The notes beneath the pieces were generated by a model. The model made no database searches, was not told where the DNA came from, and worked only from the letters and a program-made list of their open reading frames with translations. Both the position numbers and the translations under genes were made by a program. From Gallaecimonas xiamenensis 3-C-1 (GTDB lineage Bacteria; Pseudomonadota; Gammaproteobacteria; Enterobacterales; Gallaecimonadaceae): a DNA stretch of 64,000 nt. Location: positions 1 through 64,000 of the forward strand of contig NZ_AMRI01000024.1 of NCBI RefSeq assembly GCF_000299915.1, read 5' to 3'. This document shows positions 16,671-25,729 of this stretch, piece after piece (within the stretch, counting starts at the first letter, position 1; every line of letters starts with the position of its first letter).

Positions 16671-17065
16671 TCAAGCTGGCATTGCTGTTGTTGGCCGTGG
16701 CGGCCGGCATCGTACTGGCCTGGTGGCTGCTCTGCTTCTTTAAGTACAGGCTCCTTAAGCGGCCTGCTGTGGTGGTTATCCAAGGGGTTGTCACCTACCG
16801 CATCAGTGATTTGTCCTGGAGTAACAGGCAGCGGTTTGAATCCCTGATGGGGGGCAGAAAGCTTGTCCTTGAAGGGCAGGGCCCCTTTTTCGTCGCCAGC
16901 AGGGACTATGCAAAGTGGCACCCCGAAGGGCCCTTGGCCTTAGCCAAGAAGAAGGTGGCGATGAGTGTCACCCTGGAAGTCCACCCCTTGCTGCTGGGAG
17001 GTTGGTCTCGCGCCCGGCTGGTTTTTGCAGAACAGATCAACCAGCCCCCCACCTTGTTAAAATAA
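16667..17065 (+). CDS. Small membrane-anchored hypothetical protein (132 aa)
   Basis: 132 residues with one N-terminal helix (about 3-25, LALLLLAVAAGIVLAWWLLCFF) and a soluble basic C-terminal part (VTYRISDLSWSNRQRFESLM). The proposed TTG start at 16667 overlaps the TGA of the preceding frame, which suggests translational coupling. No later ATG would keep the helix. Function unknown. Confidence 0.5.
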   Translation: MIKLALLLLAVAAGIVLAWWLLCFFKYRLLKRPAVVVIQGVVTYRISDLSWSNRQRFESLMGGRKLVLEGQGPFFVASRDYAKWHPEGPLALAKKKVAMSVTLEVHPLLLGGWSRARLVFAEQINQPPTLLK

Positions 17066-17253
17066 CAGCAACAAACGCCTTTCAAAGATCCCTGCCTTTT
17101 CCCGCCTTCTCTAAAAATCCGTCCAACCGATTAATTAATAACCACTTTTAGATGAGCCGCGTTTTGCCCGTCTATACAATAGGAGCCCTTCGCTTACCAA
17201 AGCGTGATGGATAACCCGGCAAGCCCCCTTTGCCGCCGAAAAGGACGTACTCG

Positions 17254-20200
17254 ATGTTTGAGGCACTCAAAAGCAAGCTGTTACCTTCTTCCCAAGCCGA
17301 ACAGGCACTGCTGGAAGCCTGTCTTCCCCTGGACGACTTTGGCCAAGGCCTGGCCAAGGCGGCCTGCCAATACATTCTCAAGGGCGACTCTGCCGACTGC
17401 CTGGGCACCCTCAGTCATCTACGGCACCAGCACAAGCTGCCCTGCCCGGGCTGGTTAAGGGACCGCAACGATGAGCGGCAAGCCGCCGTGACCCAGGCCA
17501 TGGTGGCCTTTCTCAGCTCTGAATTTGCCAGCCAACAACCCATTTGGCACCGCCTTGGCCTGCTCTGCCATGCCTGCCACGGCAACGAAGCCCTCTATAC
17601 CGTCGAAACCCCCATCAGCGGCTGGCTGGGCAACCTGATCCTGCTGCTGGGCCAGTTGCTTGACCCCAACGAGGGCGAAGCCCTGCCCCTGGCCGCCGTG
17701 CCGAGCCGGGCCTTTATGGTGCAACTGGCTGCCGCCTACGACCTGCCACCCCATTGGGTGGATGCCTATATCCTGGAAAGCCGCGCCTACTACACCAACG
17801 AACTGGTGGACGCCTGGCAGGACAGCACCGACTGGGGTGCCCTGGCCGAGACGGCGCAGTTCCAGGGGGTGCTGGCACAGACCCATGCCCGGGCCAGGGC
17901 CACCTTTTGCAAGCTGCTGGCCAAGGCGGATTATCAGCCAGCCAGCACCGGCCTGGCGCTGCTGATGCAGCTGGCCGCCGACGGTAACAGCGAAGTGCGC
18001 AAGACCGCCCTGGTGCTGATCGCCGGCAGCGATGCCGCCCTGCGCCTGGCTTTTTTAGAGGCCAACTACCTCCAGGGAAGCGCCGAGCAGCGCGGCCGCT
18101 GGCTGGACGTCGCCGAACAGACCCCGGGTGGCGAGGCCCTGTTGGCCAGCTGGCAGCAAGCAGAATCCAGCAAGCCCCTTAAACAGCGCATTGCCGAGCG
18201 CCTTGACTACCTGGACCAGCAGCGCCAGGCCCAGTCCATGGACTGGCAATTGCCGCCTCTGGCGCCCCTGGACAGCGACACCACGGTGCCGGCGCACTGG
18301 CTGGAGCGGCTGCAACAAAAACGCCAGCAATGCATCGACGAGGCCATTAGCGACATCGCCGCCAGCGAGCAAAAGCTGGCGAGGCTGCGCGCCAAGGGTG
18401 ACAACCTGAACCACGACGAGGACTTCTGGCTCAGTCACCATCAGCGCAACCTGGAAAGCGACCAATCCTTCCTGGCCATACTCCAGGCGATCAGCGACGC
18501 CGACCTGGCAGCAGTCTTGGACGAGCTGGCCCAAGGCACCCTGGGCAGCCGCCGCGACCCGGTCAGCGCCCACCTCAAGCGCACCGAGCTGTGGCGCGAG
18601 CCCGGCATTCCCCTGGTGCTTTACCTGCGCCTGCGCCAAGTGGGCACCGAGCGCCCCCTCTGGGAGCAGCTGCTGAACGAGGCGGACTTTGCCAAACTGT
18701 GCAGCCAGCAACTGACCGATCTGCGCCAGCTGCTGGCCCTGGCCCAGGCCGAAGATCTCTACCCCGACGCCTTGCTGAGCAGCCTGTTCAAGCGAAGCTA
18801 CAGCGGCCAGGCCGAGCTGCCCCTGTGCCTGACGGTGCTGCCGGTCTGGCCGCTGCTGGTGGAACACCCCCAGCACCTGGACGCCGCCCTGAAAGACAAG
18901 CTGCTGGCCATGGACACCCGTTATGACGACAACGATGTGCTGGGCCAGGCGCTGCTGCTGCTGGGCCAGTTGCCCAAGCTGCCGCCCCATTGGCAAAACA
19001 CACTCTACCAATACGCCCTGGACACCCGGGTCACCCTGCGCCAGCTGGCCCAGGCCAGCGCCGAAAAGCTGGGGGTGGACATCACCCTGGTGACACCGGC
19101 CCTGGCCGACACCAGCAAAGAAGTGCGCAGCCTGGCCGCCAGCTGGCTGGGGCGCCTGGGGGCAACAGAGGCCCAAGGCGCCTTGGCCAAGGCCATGGCC
19201 AAGGAAAAGGACTTCCCCACCCGCGCCCTGATGCTCGAAGCCCTGGAACAGGCCGGGGGCGATATTCAGGCCTTCCTGTCTCCCCAGGCGGTGCTGGCCG
19301 AGGCCGAAGCCGGCCTCAAAAAGGCCGCCCCCAAGTCCATGGACTGGTTCCCCCATCAGCACCTGCCCCAATGCCGTTTTGCCGACGGCAGCCCGGCGCC
19401 GCAGCAGCTGCTGTACTGGTGGGCGGTATTGGCGGTCAAGCTCAAGCAGCCGCAAGGCAACTTGGTATTGACCCGCTACCTGCAGCTGCTGGACCAGGAC
19501 AGCCGCCAGCGCCTGGGCCACTTCGTGCTGTCGGCCTTTATCGCCTGGGATTGCCGCTGCCCCAGCGACACCGAAGCAGACCAATACGCCCAGCAGAACA
19601 AGCAGAGCCGTTTTAGCCAATACCAGCGCTGGGCCAAATACGATTGGGGCCAGCAATACGCCAACAAGACCCTGGAAGACGCCTACCAGGACTGCTTCAA
19701 CGAGAAAAAGAGCGAACTGCTGGGCACCGCCATCAAGGAAAAAGGCCTGCTGGCCCTCTGTACTCAGGGCGAGCCCCAGGGGCTGCTGGCGCTGATCCGC
19801 CCCTTTATGAAGCAGCACTTTGCCCGCCGCGCCCAGATAGAGGCCATGCTCAGCGCCCTGGGGGGATCGGACGATCCGGTGCTGATCCAGTTCCTGCTGG
19901 CCATAGCCCGGCGTTATCGCACCAATTCGGTGCAGGAACTGGCCCGCAACCTGGTGGCCGCTATCGCCGAGCGCAACGACTGGACCCAGGACGAGCTGGC
20001 CGACCGCACCATTCAGACCGCCGGCCTGGACAAGGTCACAGGCCCCAGCCCCTTCGAATTTGGCAGCCGCACCCTGGCCCTGAGCCTGGGGGACGACCTC
20101 AAGCTGTGCCTGCAAAACGAAGAAGGCAAGGTGCTCAAGGCCCTGCCCCAGCCGCGCCAGAATGACGACGAAGCCGCCGTGGCCGAGGTCAAGAAGTGGT

Positions 20201-20970
20201 TCAGCGCCTGCAAGAAGGAAATCAAGCAGGTGGTGGAACAGCAAAGCGCCCGCCTGTACGAGGCCATGGTCACCGGCCGCCAGTGGCCCGCCAGCGACTG
20301 GCGCCAATACCTGCACCAGCACCCGGTGATGTTCCGCCTGCTGCAACGCAGCCTCTGGCAGGTACAGCTGGACGGCCAATGGCACAGTTTCAGGCCTACC
20401 GAAGACGGCGCCTTTATCGACCTGGACGACGAGGAACTGACGCTGCCGGCCACGGCGCCGGTGCGGCTGCTCAGCGCCAACCTGCTGGATCAGGACGCGG
20501 CCAAGGGCTGGCGCCGCCACCTCAAGGACTACAAGGTCAAACCCCTGTTCGAGCAGCTGCAACAGGCCGAGATCACACTGACCCCGCAGCAGCTGGCACT
20601 GGACCACGGCCACGGCCGTCTGACCGACTGCTTTACCCTGCGCGGCCTGCTGACCAAAAAAGGTTACCAGCGGGGCCAACCCCAGGACGGCGGCTTCTTT
20701 GACCATTACTTCAAGGACTTCGACAGCCTGGGGATCCGGGTGGAATTCGCTTTCAGCGGCAACTGCGTGCCGGAAGAAAACGAAACCGCCGCCATCTACG
20801 GCATCAAGGCCATGCAGTTGGACAGGGAGTCTCGCGCCTATTACCCCTACACCCAACTTCCCCTGGCCGAGGTACCGGCCAACCTGCTCAACGCCATGGC
20901 CGTCGACTACCAAGAGGTGGCCGACAAGTGCGTTGAAGACCCCCAATGGGAGAAAAAGCTGCCCTGGTAA
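17254..20970 (+). CDS. yehI: DUF4132 (YehI/MolR-like) giant protein, copy 1
   Basis: 1238 residues. The N-terminal two thirds is helical and Ala/Leu-rich with HEAT-like blocks such as DTSKEVRSLAASWLGRLGA. The C-terminal third holds the DUF4132 core, with FGSRTLALSLGDDLKLCL, LLQRSLWQVQLDGQW, SFRPTEDGAFI and HLKDYKVKPLFEQL. E. coli YehI has the same domain, and its old name MolR is not backed by function. I chose ATG 17254 with AAGGA upstream. It is first in a six-gene operon with a MoxR ATPase, VWA and SWIM protein. No WGR domain or signal peptide was seen. Its role may be scaffold, receptor or client. Confidence 0.85.
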   Translation: MFEALKSKLLPSSQAEQALLEACLPLDDFGQGLAKAACQYILKGDSADCLGTLSHLRHQHKLPCPGWLRDRNDERQAAVTQAMVAFLSSEFASQQPIWHRLGLLCHACHGNEALYTVETPISGWLGNLILLLGQLLDPNEGEALPLAAVPSRAFMVQLAAAYDLPPHWVDAYILESRAYYTNELVDAWQDSTDWGALAETAQFQGVLAQTHARARATFCKLLAKADYQPASTGLALLMQLAADGNSEVRKTALVLIAGSDAALRLAFLEANYLQGSAEQRGRWLDVAEQTPGGEALLASWQQAESSKPLKQRIAERLDYLDQQRQAQSMDWQLPPLAPLDSDTTVPAHWLERLQQKRQQCIDEAISDIAASEQKLARLRAKGDNLNHDEDFWLSHHQRNLESDQSFLAILQAISDADLAAVLDELAQGTLGSRRDPVSAHLKRTELWREPGIPLVLYLRLRQVGTERPLWEQLLNEADFAKLCSQQLTDLRQLLALAQAEDLYPDALLSSLFKRSYSGQAELPLCLTVLPVWPLLVEHPQHLDAALKDKLLAMDTRYDDNDVLGQALLLLGQLPKLPPHWQNTLYQYALDTRVTLRQLAQASAEKLGVDITLVTPALADTSKEVRSLAASWLGRLGATEAQGALAKAMAKEKDFPTRALMLEALEQAGGDIQAFLSPQAVLAEAEAGLKKAAPKSMDWFPHQHLPQCRFADGSPAPQQLLYWWAVLAVKLKQPQGNLVLTRYLQLLDQDSRQRLGHFVLSAFIAWDCRCPSDTEADQYAQQNKQSRFSQYQRWAKYDWGQQYANKTLEDAYQDCFNEKKSELLGTAIKEKGLLALCTQGEPQGLLALIRPFMKQHFARRAQIEAMLSALGGSDDPVLIQFLLAIARRYRTNSVQELARNLVAAIAERNDWTQDELADRTIQTAGLDKVTGPSPFEFGSRTLALSLGDDLKLCLQNEEGKVLKALPQPRQNDDEAAVAEVKKWFSACKKEIKQVVEQQSARLYEAMVTGRQWPASDWRQYLHQHPVMFRLLQRSLWQVQLDGQWHSFRPTEDGAFIDLDDEELTLPATAPVRLLSANLLDQDAAKGWRRHLKDYKVKPLFEQLQQAEITLTPQQLALDHGHGRLTDCFTLRGLLTKKGYQRGQPQDGGFFDHYFKDFDSLGIRVEFAFSGNCVPEENETAAIYGIKAMQLDRESRAYYPYTQLPLAEVPANLLNAMAVDYQEVADKCVEDPQWEKKLPW

Positions 20971-21026
20971 GCCAGGCTCACCTATGGCCGCCCCTGGGGC
21001 GGCCGCTGTAAGGAAGGAAAGACCGG

Positions 21027-24000
21027 ATGTCATACCCACACCCCGCCAACTTGGTAGCCATGGATGAGGCTGCCGCCAGGCCCCTGCTGAAAACCGCCAT
21101 GGCCGGTTTTCACCATTTCAGAGACCACAACCTGCAGGATGACAGCGTCCCTGCCGACCCGGCGTTAGCCGAGGCCCTGGCCGACTTTATCGCCACCGGC
21201 CAGCCCACCCAGGCAGAGATAGAAAGGCGCTTTGCCCAGCTGCGCCAACGGATCAAAGACATGCCGGGGCCCGGCGTCTTCGCGCACTACGCCTGGCCTG
21301 ATTCGGGTTTCGAATGGCAGGTCAAAAGCGCCATGATCCGCGTTGCCAGCTCCAGCTTCTTCTACCAGCCCGAAGTACTGGCCCGGGTCGCCCAGGTGCA
21401 ACTGCTGTGCAGCGACAACAATGCCACCTGCAAAGACCCTTGGATAAATGGCCTTTTGACGCTGTACTTGCGGCTCTATGCCGGCCAGTCCGACCGTTGT
21501 CTGCCCATGGAAATGATCCCCAGCGGCGACCAACTGCTGGCCATAGCCAGGGCCCATAGCCAACCACAGGCCATGGTCTACCAGTGGCTGCTGGGAGCTC
21601 ATGGCCTGCAAGAACATAAGGCAGAAACCATTGACTGGTGGGCCGCCATTGCCCAAGACCAGGCAACCGACTGGCTCAAGGCCCTGTCGGTCAATACCAA
21701 GGGCCAGCTTTGCGAATACCTGCTGCGGCCCGTAAGGCAGGCCACCCAGGCCCATTACCCGGCCTTGTTGCAGTTGGCCGCAGACGGCAATGACAAGATC
21801 CGCCGCCTAGCCAAGGGGCTTTTGCACCAGACCCATGGGGATGCCCAGGCCGCCGCGCCATTGCTGGACTACCTGGCCCAGCATTACCCCCAGGCCAAGC
21901 ACAATGTCCGGCGCCATTGGGCGGCCCTGACCGGCACCCTGCCCGGCGCCCAGCACTGCCTCAAAAGCTGGCTGGCGTCGGAAAGCAATGCCGCCGCCAA
22001 AACCGTGCTGCAAGACGCCCTGGCCCTGCTGGCCGAAGTCGCACCGGCGCAGCAAGACCAGCACAGCTGGGACATTCCCCCCATGCCCCCGTTGCCAGAG
22101 TGCGTGATACCCCAGGACTGGCACCCAATCCTGCAAGGCACCCTGGAGCGTACCCGTGCCCAACGGCAGCAAGAATTGGACGAGAGCCAGGACAAACGGG
22201 AGCGAAAAAGGCTGCGGGAGAGCTTGGCCGCTCTTGCCGAAATAAACGAACCCCGCCTGGCCGAGATGCTGGCCAACCTGGCGGCGGGGGAGCAGGACGG
22301 CTTCCACGGCCCCTTTTTCCACGCCTTCGAACAGGCCGGCCTCTGGTACCACCCCCAAACTCCCTTGCAGGTGACCATAGCCCTGCCCTATGGCGACGGC
22401 CGTTACTGGTACCAGCACCTGGATAAACCCGTCATGTGCGCCGCGTCCCGCCGGGAACTGACCGACCTGCGCCAGTTTATCGCCATACTGGACAAGATCA
22501 CCGACGGTGACGGCAGCGCCTCTTTGCCCTGGTTTATGATGTCCCAGCAGTGGTATCCGGCCCGCACCCTGCCGCAGGCCGTGGCCCATCTGCGGCTGTG
22601 GCCCTTCTTTGCCGAAAACCCCCAATACATAGAGCAGGGTCTGAACAACAAGGTCTACAAGATAGACAACAGCGTTTATGGCAACGCTATCCTGGAACAG
22701 ACCCTGTTGATCATGGGGGACTTCCCGTCCCTGCCTCATCCCTGGGCCCAGGCTCTGTATCAACACGCCATCGGCACCGGCAAGACCCTGCGGCAACTGG
22801 CCCGGGACAGCGCCGAGCGGATAGGCATTCAGCCCGACTACATCTTCCCGGGGCTCAGGGCCAAAGAGGCCCAGCTGCGCCAAAACGCCGCCGACTGGCT
22901 GGGGGAGCTGAAATGCACCAAGGCCCAGGCGCCCTTGCAAGAAGCCATAGCCAAGGAAAAAGACCCCCTGGTACGGGCGGTGATGATGGTGGCCCTGGCC
23001 CGCTGCGGTGGCGACGTGTCGGCCCTGCTGACACCACAGGCCCTGGCCGGCGAAGCCAAGGCCGGCCTGAAAAAAGCCCTGCCCAAGTCCATGGCCTGGT
23101 TCACCCCCGAACTGCTGCCCTCTTGCCGGTTCATCGACGGCAGCGCCGTCGACCCGGCCATACTGCACTGGTGGGCGGTGCTGGCGGTCAAGCTCAACCA
23201 GCCTGAGGGCAAGGACATCTTTGCCCCCTACCTCGGGCAGCTGGACCAACCCAGCCGCCAGGCCCTTGGCACCGCCGTACTGACCGCCTTCGTCGACCAG
23301 GATCTGCGTTGTCCCAGCGACGATGAAGCCCACGACTATGCCGAGAGCTACAAGCACCAGCGCCTGTCCAGTTACCAACGCTGGGGCGCACAGTACCAGC
23401 ACAAGACCCTGGAAGACGCCTACCTGGACTGCTTCAAGGAGCACAAGGCAGAACTGCTGGGCTCGGCCCTCAAGGACAAGGGCCTGCTGGCCCTGACCGG
23501 CGAGGTGGCGGTGCAAACGGCTCTGGAGCCCCTGGACCGTTACCTTCGCAAGCACCATCAACGCCGCGCCCAGATAGAGGCCCTACTGCTGGCCATAGGC
23601 CACCGCCAGGAACCGGCCGTGGCCCAGCTGCTGCTGGCCCTGGCTCGCCGCTATCGCAGCGCCGGTATCCAGCAGCTGGCGCGGCAACTGGTGGACCAAC
23701 TGGCCCAGCGCAACGGCTGGACCGCCGAGCAACTGGCTGACCGCACCATCCAGACCGCCGGCCTGGAACAGGCCACAGGCGCCAGCCCCTTCGCCTACGG
23801 CAGCCGTACCCTGGCCCTGAGCCTGGGGGACAACCTCAAGCTGCGCCTTGAGGACGAAAACGGCAAGGAACTCAAAGCCCTGCCCCAGCCCCGTAACGAA
23901 GACGACAGTGACGACATCAAAGAGATCCGCAGCTGGTTCAGCAACTGCAAGAAGGAGCTCAAGGCGGTGTTAGAACAGCAGCAGGCCAGGCTCAGCGAGG

Positions 24001-24680
24001 CCATGATCACCGACCGGCGCTGGCCGGTAGCCGACTGGCTGCAGGACCTGCACCAACACCCGGTGATGTACCGCCTGTTGCAACGCAGCCTCTGGCAGGT
24101 GGAGCTGGACGGCCAATGGCAGAGTTTCAGGCCCACCGAAGACGGCGCCTTTATCAACCTGGACGACGACGAGCTGGATCTGGCCAAGGGCCAGGGCATC
24201 AGGCTGCTGAGTGCCAACCAGCTGGACGCCAAGGCCCTTAAGGCCTGGCGCAAGCACCTCAAGGACTACAAGGTCAAACCCCTGTTCGAGCAGCTGCTCA
24301 GCGCCAGCCTGGACCTCACCCAACAGCAGCGGCGCCTGAACCATCACCGGGGCCGGCTGTCCCAGTCGTCCAAGCTGCGCAGCATGCTGACCAAGCTGGG
24401 CTACCGCCCCGGCAACGCCGATGCCGGTGGCGGCTACTTCGACACCTACGTCAAGCGCTTCCCCAGCCTGGGGATGGCAGTGGAGTTCGGCTTTACCGGC
24501 GCCTATATCAGCGAGTCTGACGAGCCGGTGGCCCTGGACGGCCTGAGTATCAGCCAGGGCGGCACCAGGGTAGACCTCAACTGGGCGCCGGCCAACCTGC
24601 TCAACGCCGTGGCCCTGGACTATGAAACTGTCGCCAGCCAGTGCGAGCTGGATCCGCAATGGGAGTCAAAAATACTATGA
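21027..24680 (+). CDS. DUF4132 (YehI/MolR-like) giant protein, copy 2
   Basis: 1217 residues, a clear tandem paralogue of the gene before it. The conserved core repeats closely: YGSRTLALSLGDNLKLRL, LLQRSLWQVELDGQW, SFRPTEDGAFINLDDDEL and the identical HLKDYKVKPLFEQL. The N-terminal halves differ much more, so the two copies may recognise different partners. It follows a good AAGGAAAG ribosome binding site 56 bases after copy 1. Its stop TGA overlaps the ATG of the MoxR gene (ATGA), which links it translationally to the ATPase. Confidence 0.85.
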   Translation: MSYPHPANLVAMDEAAARPLLKTAMAGFHHFRDHNLQDDSVPADPALAEALADFIATGQPTQAEIERRFAQLRQRIKDMPGPGVFAHYAWPDSGFEWQVKSAMIRVASSSFFYQPEVLARVAQVQLLCSDNNATCKDPWINGLLTLYLRLYAGQSDRCLPMEMIPSGDQLLAIARAHSQPQAMVYQWLLGAHGLQEHKAETIDWWAAIAQDQATDWLKALSVNTKGQLCEYLLRPVRQATQAHYPALLQLAADGNDKIRRLAKGLLHQTHGDAQAAAPLLDYLAQHYPQAKHNVRRHWAALTGTLPGAQHCLKSWLASESNAAAKTVLQDALALLAEVAPAQQDQHSWDIPPMPPLPECVIPQDWHPILQGTLERTRAQRQQELDESQDKRERKRLRESLAALAEINEPRLAEMLANLAAGEQDGFHGPFFHAFEQAGLWYHPQTPLQVTIALPYGDGRYWYQHLDKPVMCAASRRELTDLRQFIAILDKITDGDGSASLPWFMMSQQWYPARTLPQAVAHLRLWPFFAENPQYIEQGLNNKVYKIDNSVYGNAILEQTLLIMGDFPSLPHPWAQALYQHAIGTGKTLRQLARDSAERIGIQPDYIFPGLRAKEAQLRQNAADWLGELKCTKAQAPLQEAIAKEKDPLVRAVMMVALARCGGDVSALLTPQALAGEAKAGLKKALPKSMAWFTPELLPSCRFIDGSAVDPAILHWWAVLAVKLNQPEGKDIFAPYLGQLDQPSRQALGTAVLTAFVDQDLRCPSDDEAHDYAESYKHQRLSSYQRWGAQYQHKTLEDAYLDCFKEHKAELLGSALKDKGLLALTGEVAVQTALEPLDRYLRKHHQRRAQIEALLLAIGHRQEPAVAQLLLALARRYRSAGIQQLARQLVDQLAQRNGWTAEQLADRTIQTAGLEQATGASPFAYGSRTLALSLGDNLKLRLEDENGKELKALPQPRNEDDSDDIKEIRSWFSNCKKELKAVLEQQQARLSEAMITDRRWPVADWLQDLHQHPVMYRLLQRSLWQVELDGQWQSFRPTEDGAFINLDDDELDLAKGQGIRLLSANQLDAKALKAWRKHLKDYKVKPLFEQLLSASLDLTQQQRRLNHHRGRLSQSSKLRSMLTKLGYRPGNADAGGGYFDTYVKRFPSLGMAVEFGFTGAYISESDEPVALDGLSISQGGTRVDLNWAPANLLNAVALDYETVASQCELDPQWESKIL

Positions 24681-25729
24681 CCGCCGTTATTCGCGCCCAC
24701 GCCGAACAGCGCTACCAGGACCAGTTGCACCGCCTCAAGGCCGCCGACACCGCCCTGGCCCCTCCGGGCTGGGCCCTGTCCCCCGGGGCGGTACGGCGCT
24801 TTATCTGCGGCGACACGGCCCTGGACATTCCCCGTAAGTACTACGGGGAAGACGCGTTGGTGGAAAGGGCCATCGTCAGCCTGATGGGCAACAACGGCCT
24901 GATGCTGGTGGGAGAACCCGGTACCGCCAAGTCCATGTTGTCCGAACTGCTGAGCGCCGCCATCAGCGGCAACAGCCAGTACCTGATCCAGGGCACCGCC
25001 GGCACCACCGAAGAACAGCTCAAATACAGCTGGAACTTCGCCCTGCTGCTGTCCGGCGGCCCCAGCCTGGAAGCCCTGCTCAAAAGCCCCATCTACCAGG
25101 CCATGGAGCAGGGCAAGCTGGCCCGTATCGAGGAGATCACCCGCTGCCCCCAGGAGATCCAGGACGTGCTGATCTCCTTGATGTCGGAAAAGAGCCTGAG
25201 CATCCCCGAGCTAGGCATCGCTATCCAGGCCAAGCCCGGCTTCAACCTCATCGCCACCGCCAACCTGTTGGACAGGGGCGTCAACGACATGTCCAGCGCC
25301 CTGAAACGCCGTTTCAACTTCGAGACGGTGCCGGTGCTAAAAGACCCGGCACTGGAGCGCCAGCTGATCCTGTCCCAGGTCAGCCAGCGCCTGGCGGACG
25401 AGGGCCAGGACCTGAAGCTGGACGAGGCCCTGGTGGACCTGCTGGTGCAGGTGTTCCACGACCTTCGCAACAACATGGGCTCCCAGGCCATGGAGGCCAC
25501 CCTGTCCACCGCCGAGGCGGTGAACATAGTCCATGGCTGCGCCCTGCACAGCCTCTACTGGCAGCAGCCCATGCACGCCGCCCAGCTGGTGCAGCAGATG
25601 CACGGCACCCTCATCAAGGACAAGGCCGACGACGTCAAGAAGCTGGCCCACTACCTGGACGCGGTAGCCCGGGACCGCCCAGGTTGGCAGGACTTCTTCC
25701 TAGCCGGTAAAGCCCTGTGGATGCGCTAG
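24677..25729 (+). CDS. yehL: MoxR-family AAA+ ATPase (YehL-like)
   Basis: 350 residues. Walker A GEPGTAKS is at about 79-86. The Walker B region is KLARIEEI at about 147-154, with IEE instead of the usual LDE. Sensor 1 FNLIATAN is at 189-196 and the arginine-finger segment SALKRRF at 207-213. This is the MoxR pattern; such ATPases work with VWA partners as chaperones that insert metals or remodel complexes. ATG 24677 overlaps the previous stop. The downstream gene starts inside its last codons, so it is tightly coupled. Active ATPase likely because Walker A, the second acidic residue and the arginines are kept. Confidence 0.93.
   Translation: MTAVIRAHAEQRYQDQLHRLKAADTALAPPGWALSPGAVRRFICGDTALDIPRKYYGEDALVERAIVSLMGNNGLMLVGEPGTAKSMLSELLSAAISGNSQYLIQGTAGTTEEQLKYSWNFALLLSGGPSLEALLKSPIYQAMEQGKLARIEEITRCPQEIQDVLISLMSEKSLSIPELGIAIQAKPGFNLIATANLLDRGVNDMSSALKRRFNFETVPVLKDPALERQLILSQVSQRLADEGQDLKLDEALVDLLVQVFHDLRNNMGSQAMEATLSTAEAVNIVHGCALHSLYWQQPMHAAQLVQQMHGTLIKDKADDVKKLAHYLDAVARDRPGWQDFFLAGKALWMR

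Noticed and set aside
17254-20970. WGR domain or molybdate regulator (MolR) role
   Set aside because: No WGR motif was seen at the N-terminus and nothing links it to molybdate; the MolR name is historical.
18055-21039. A 994-codon open frame on the minus strand opposite the first DUF4132 gene
   Set aside because: It is low-complexity Gln/Leu/Gly text, the usual mirror of GC-rich genes with biased third positions. The plus-strand gene has clear family motifs.
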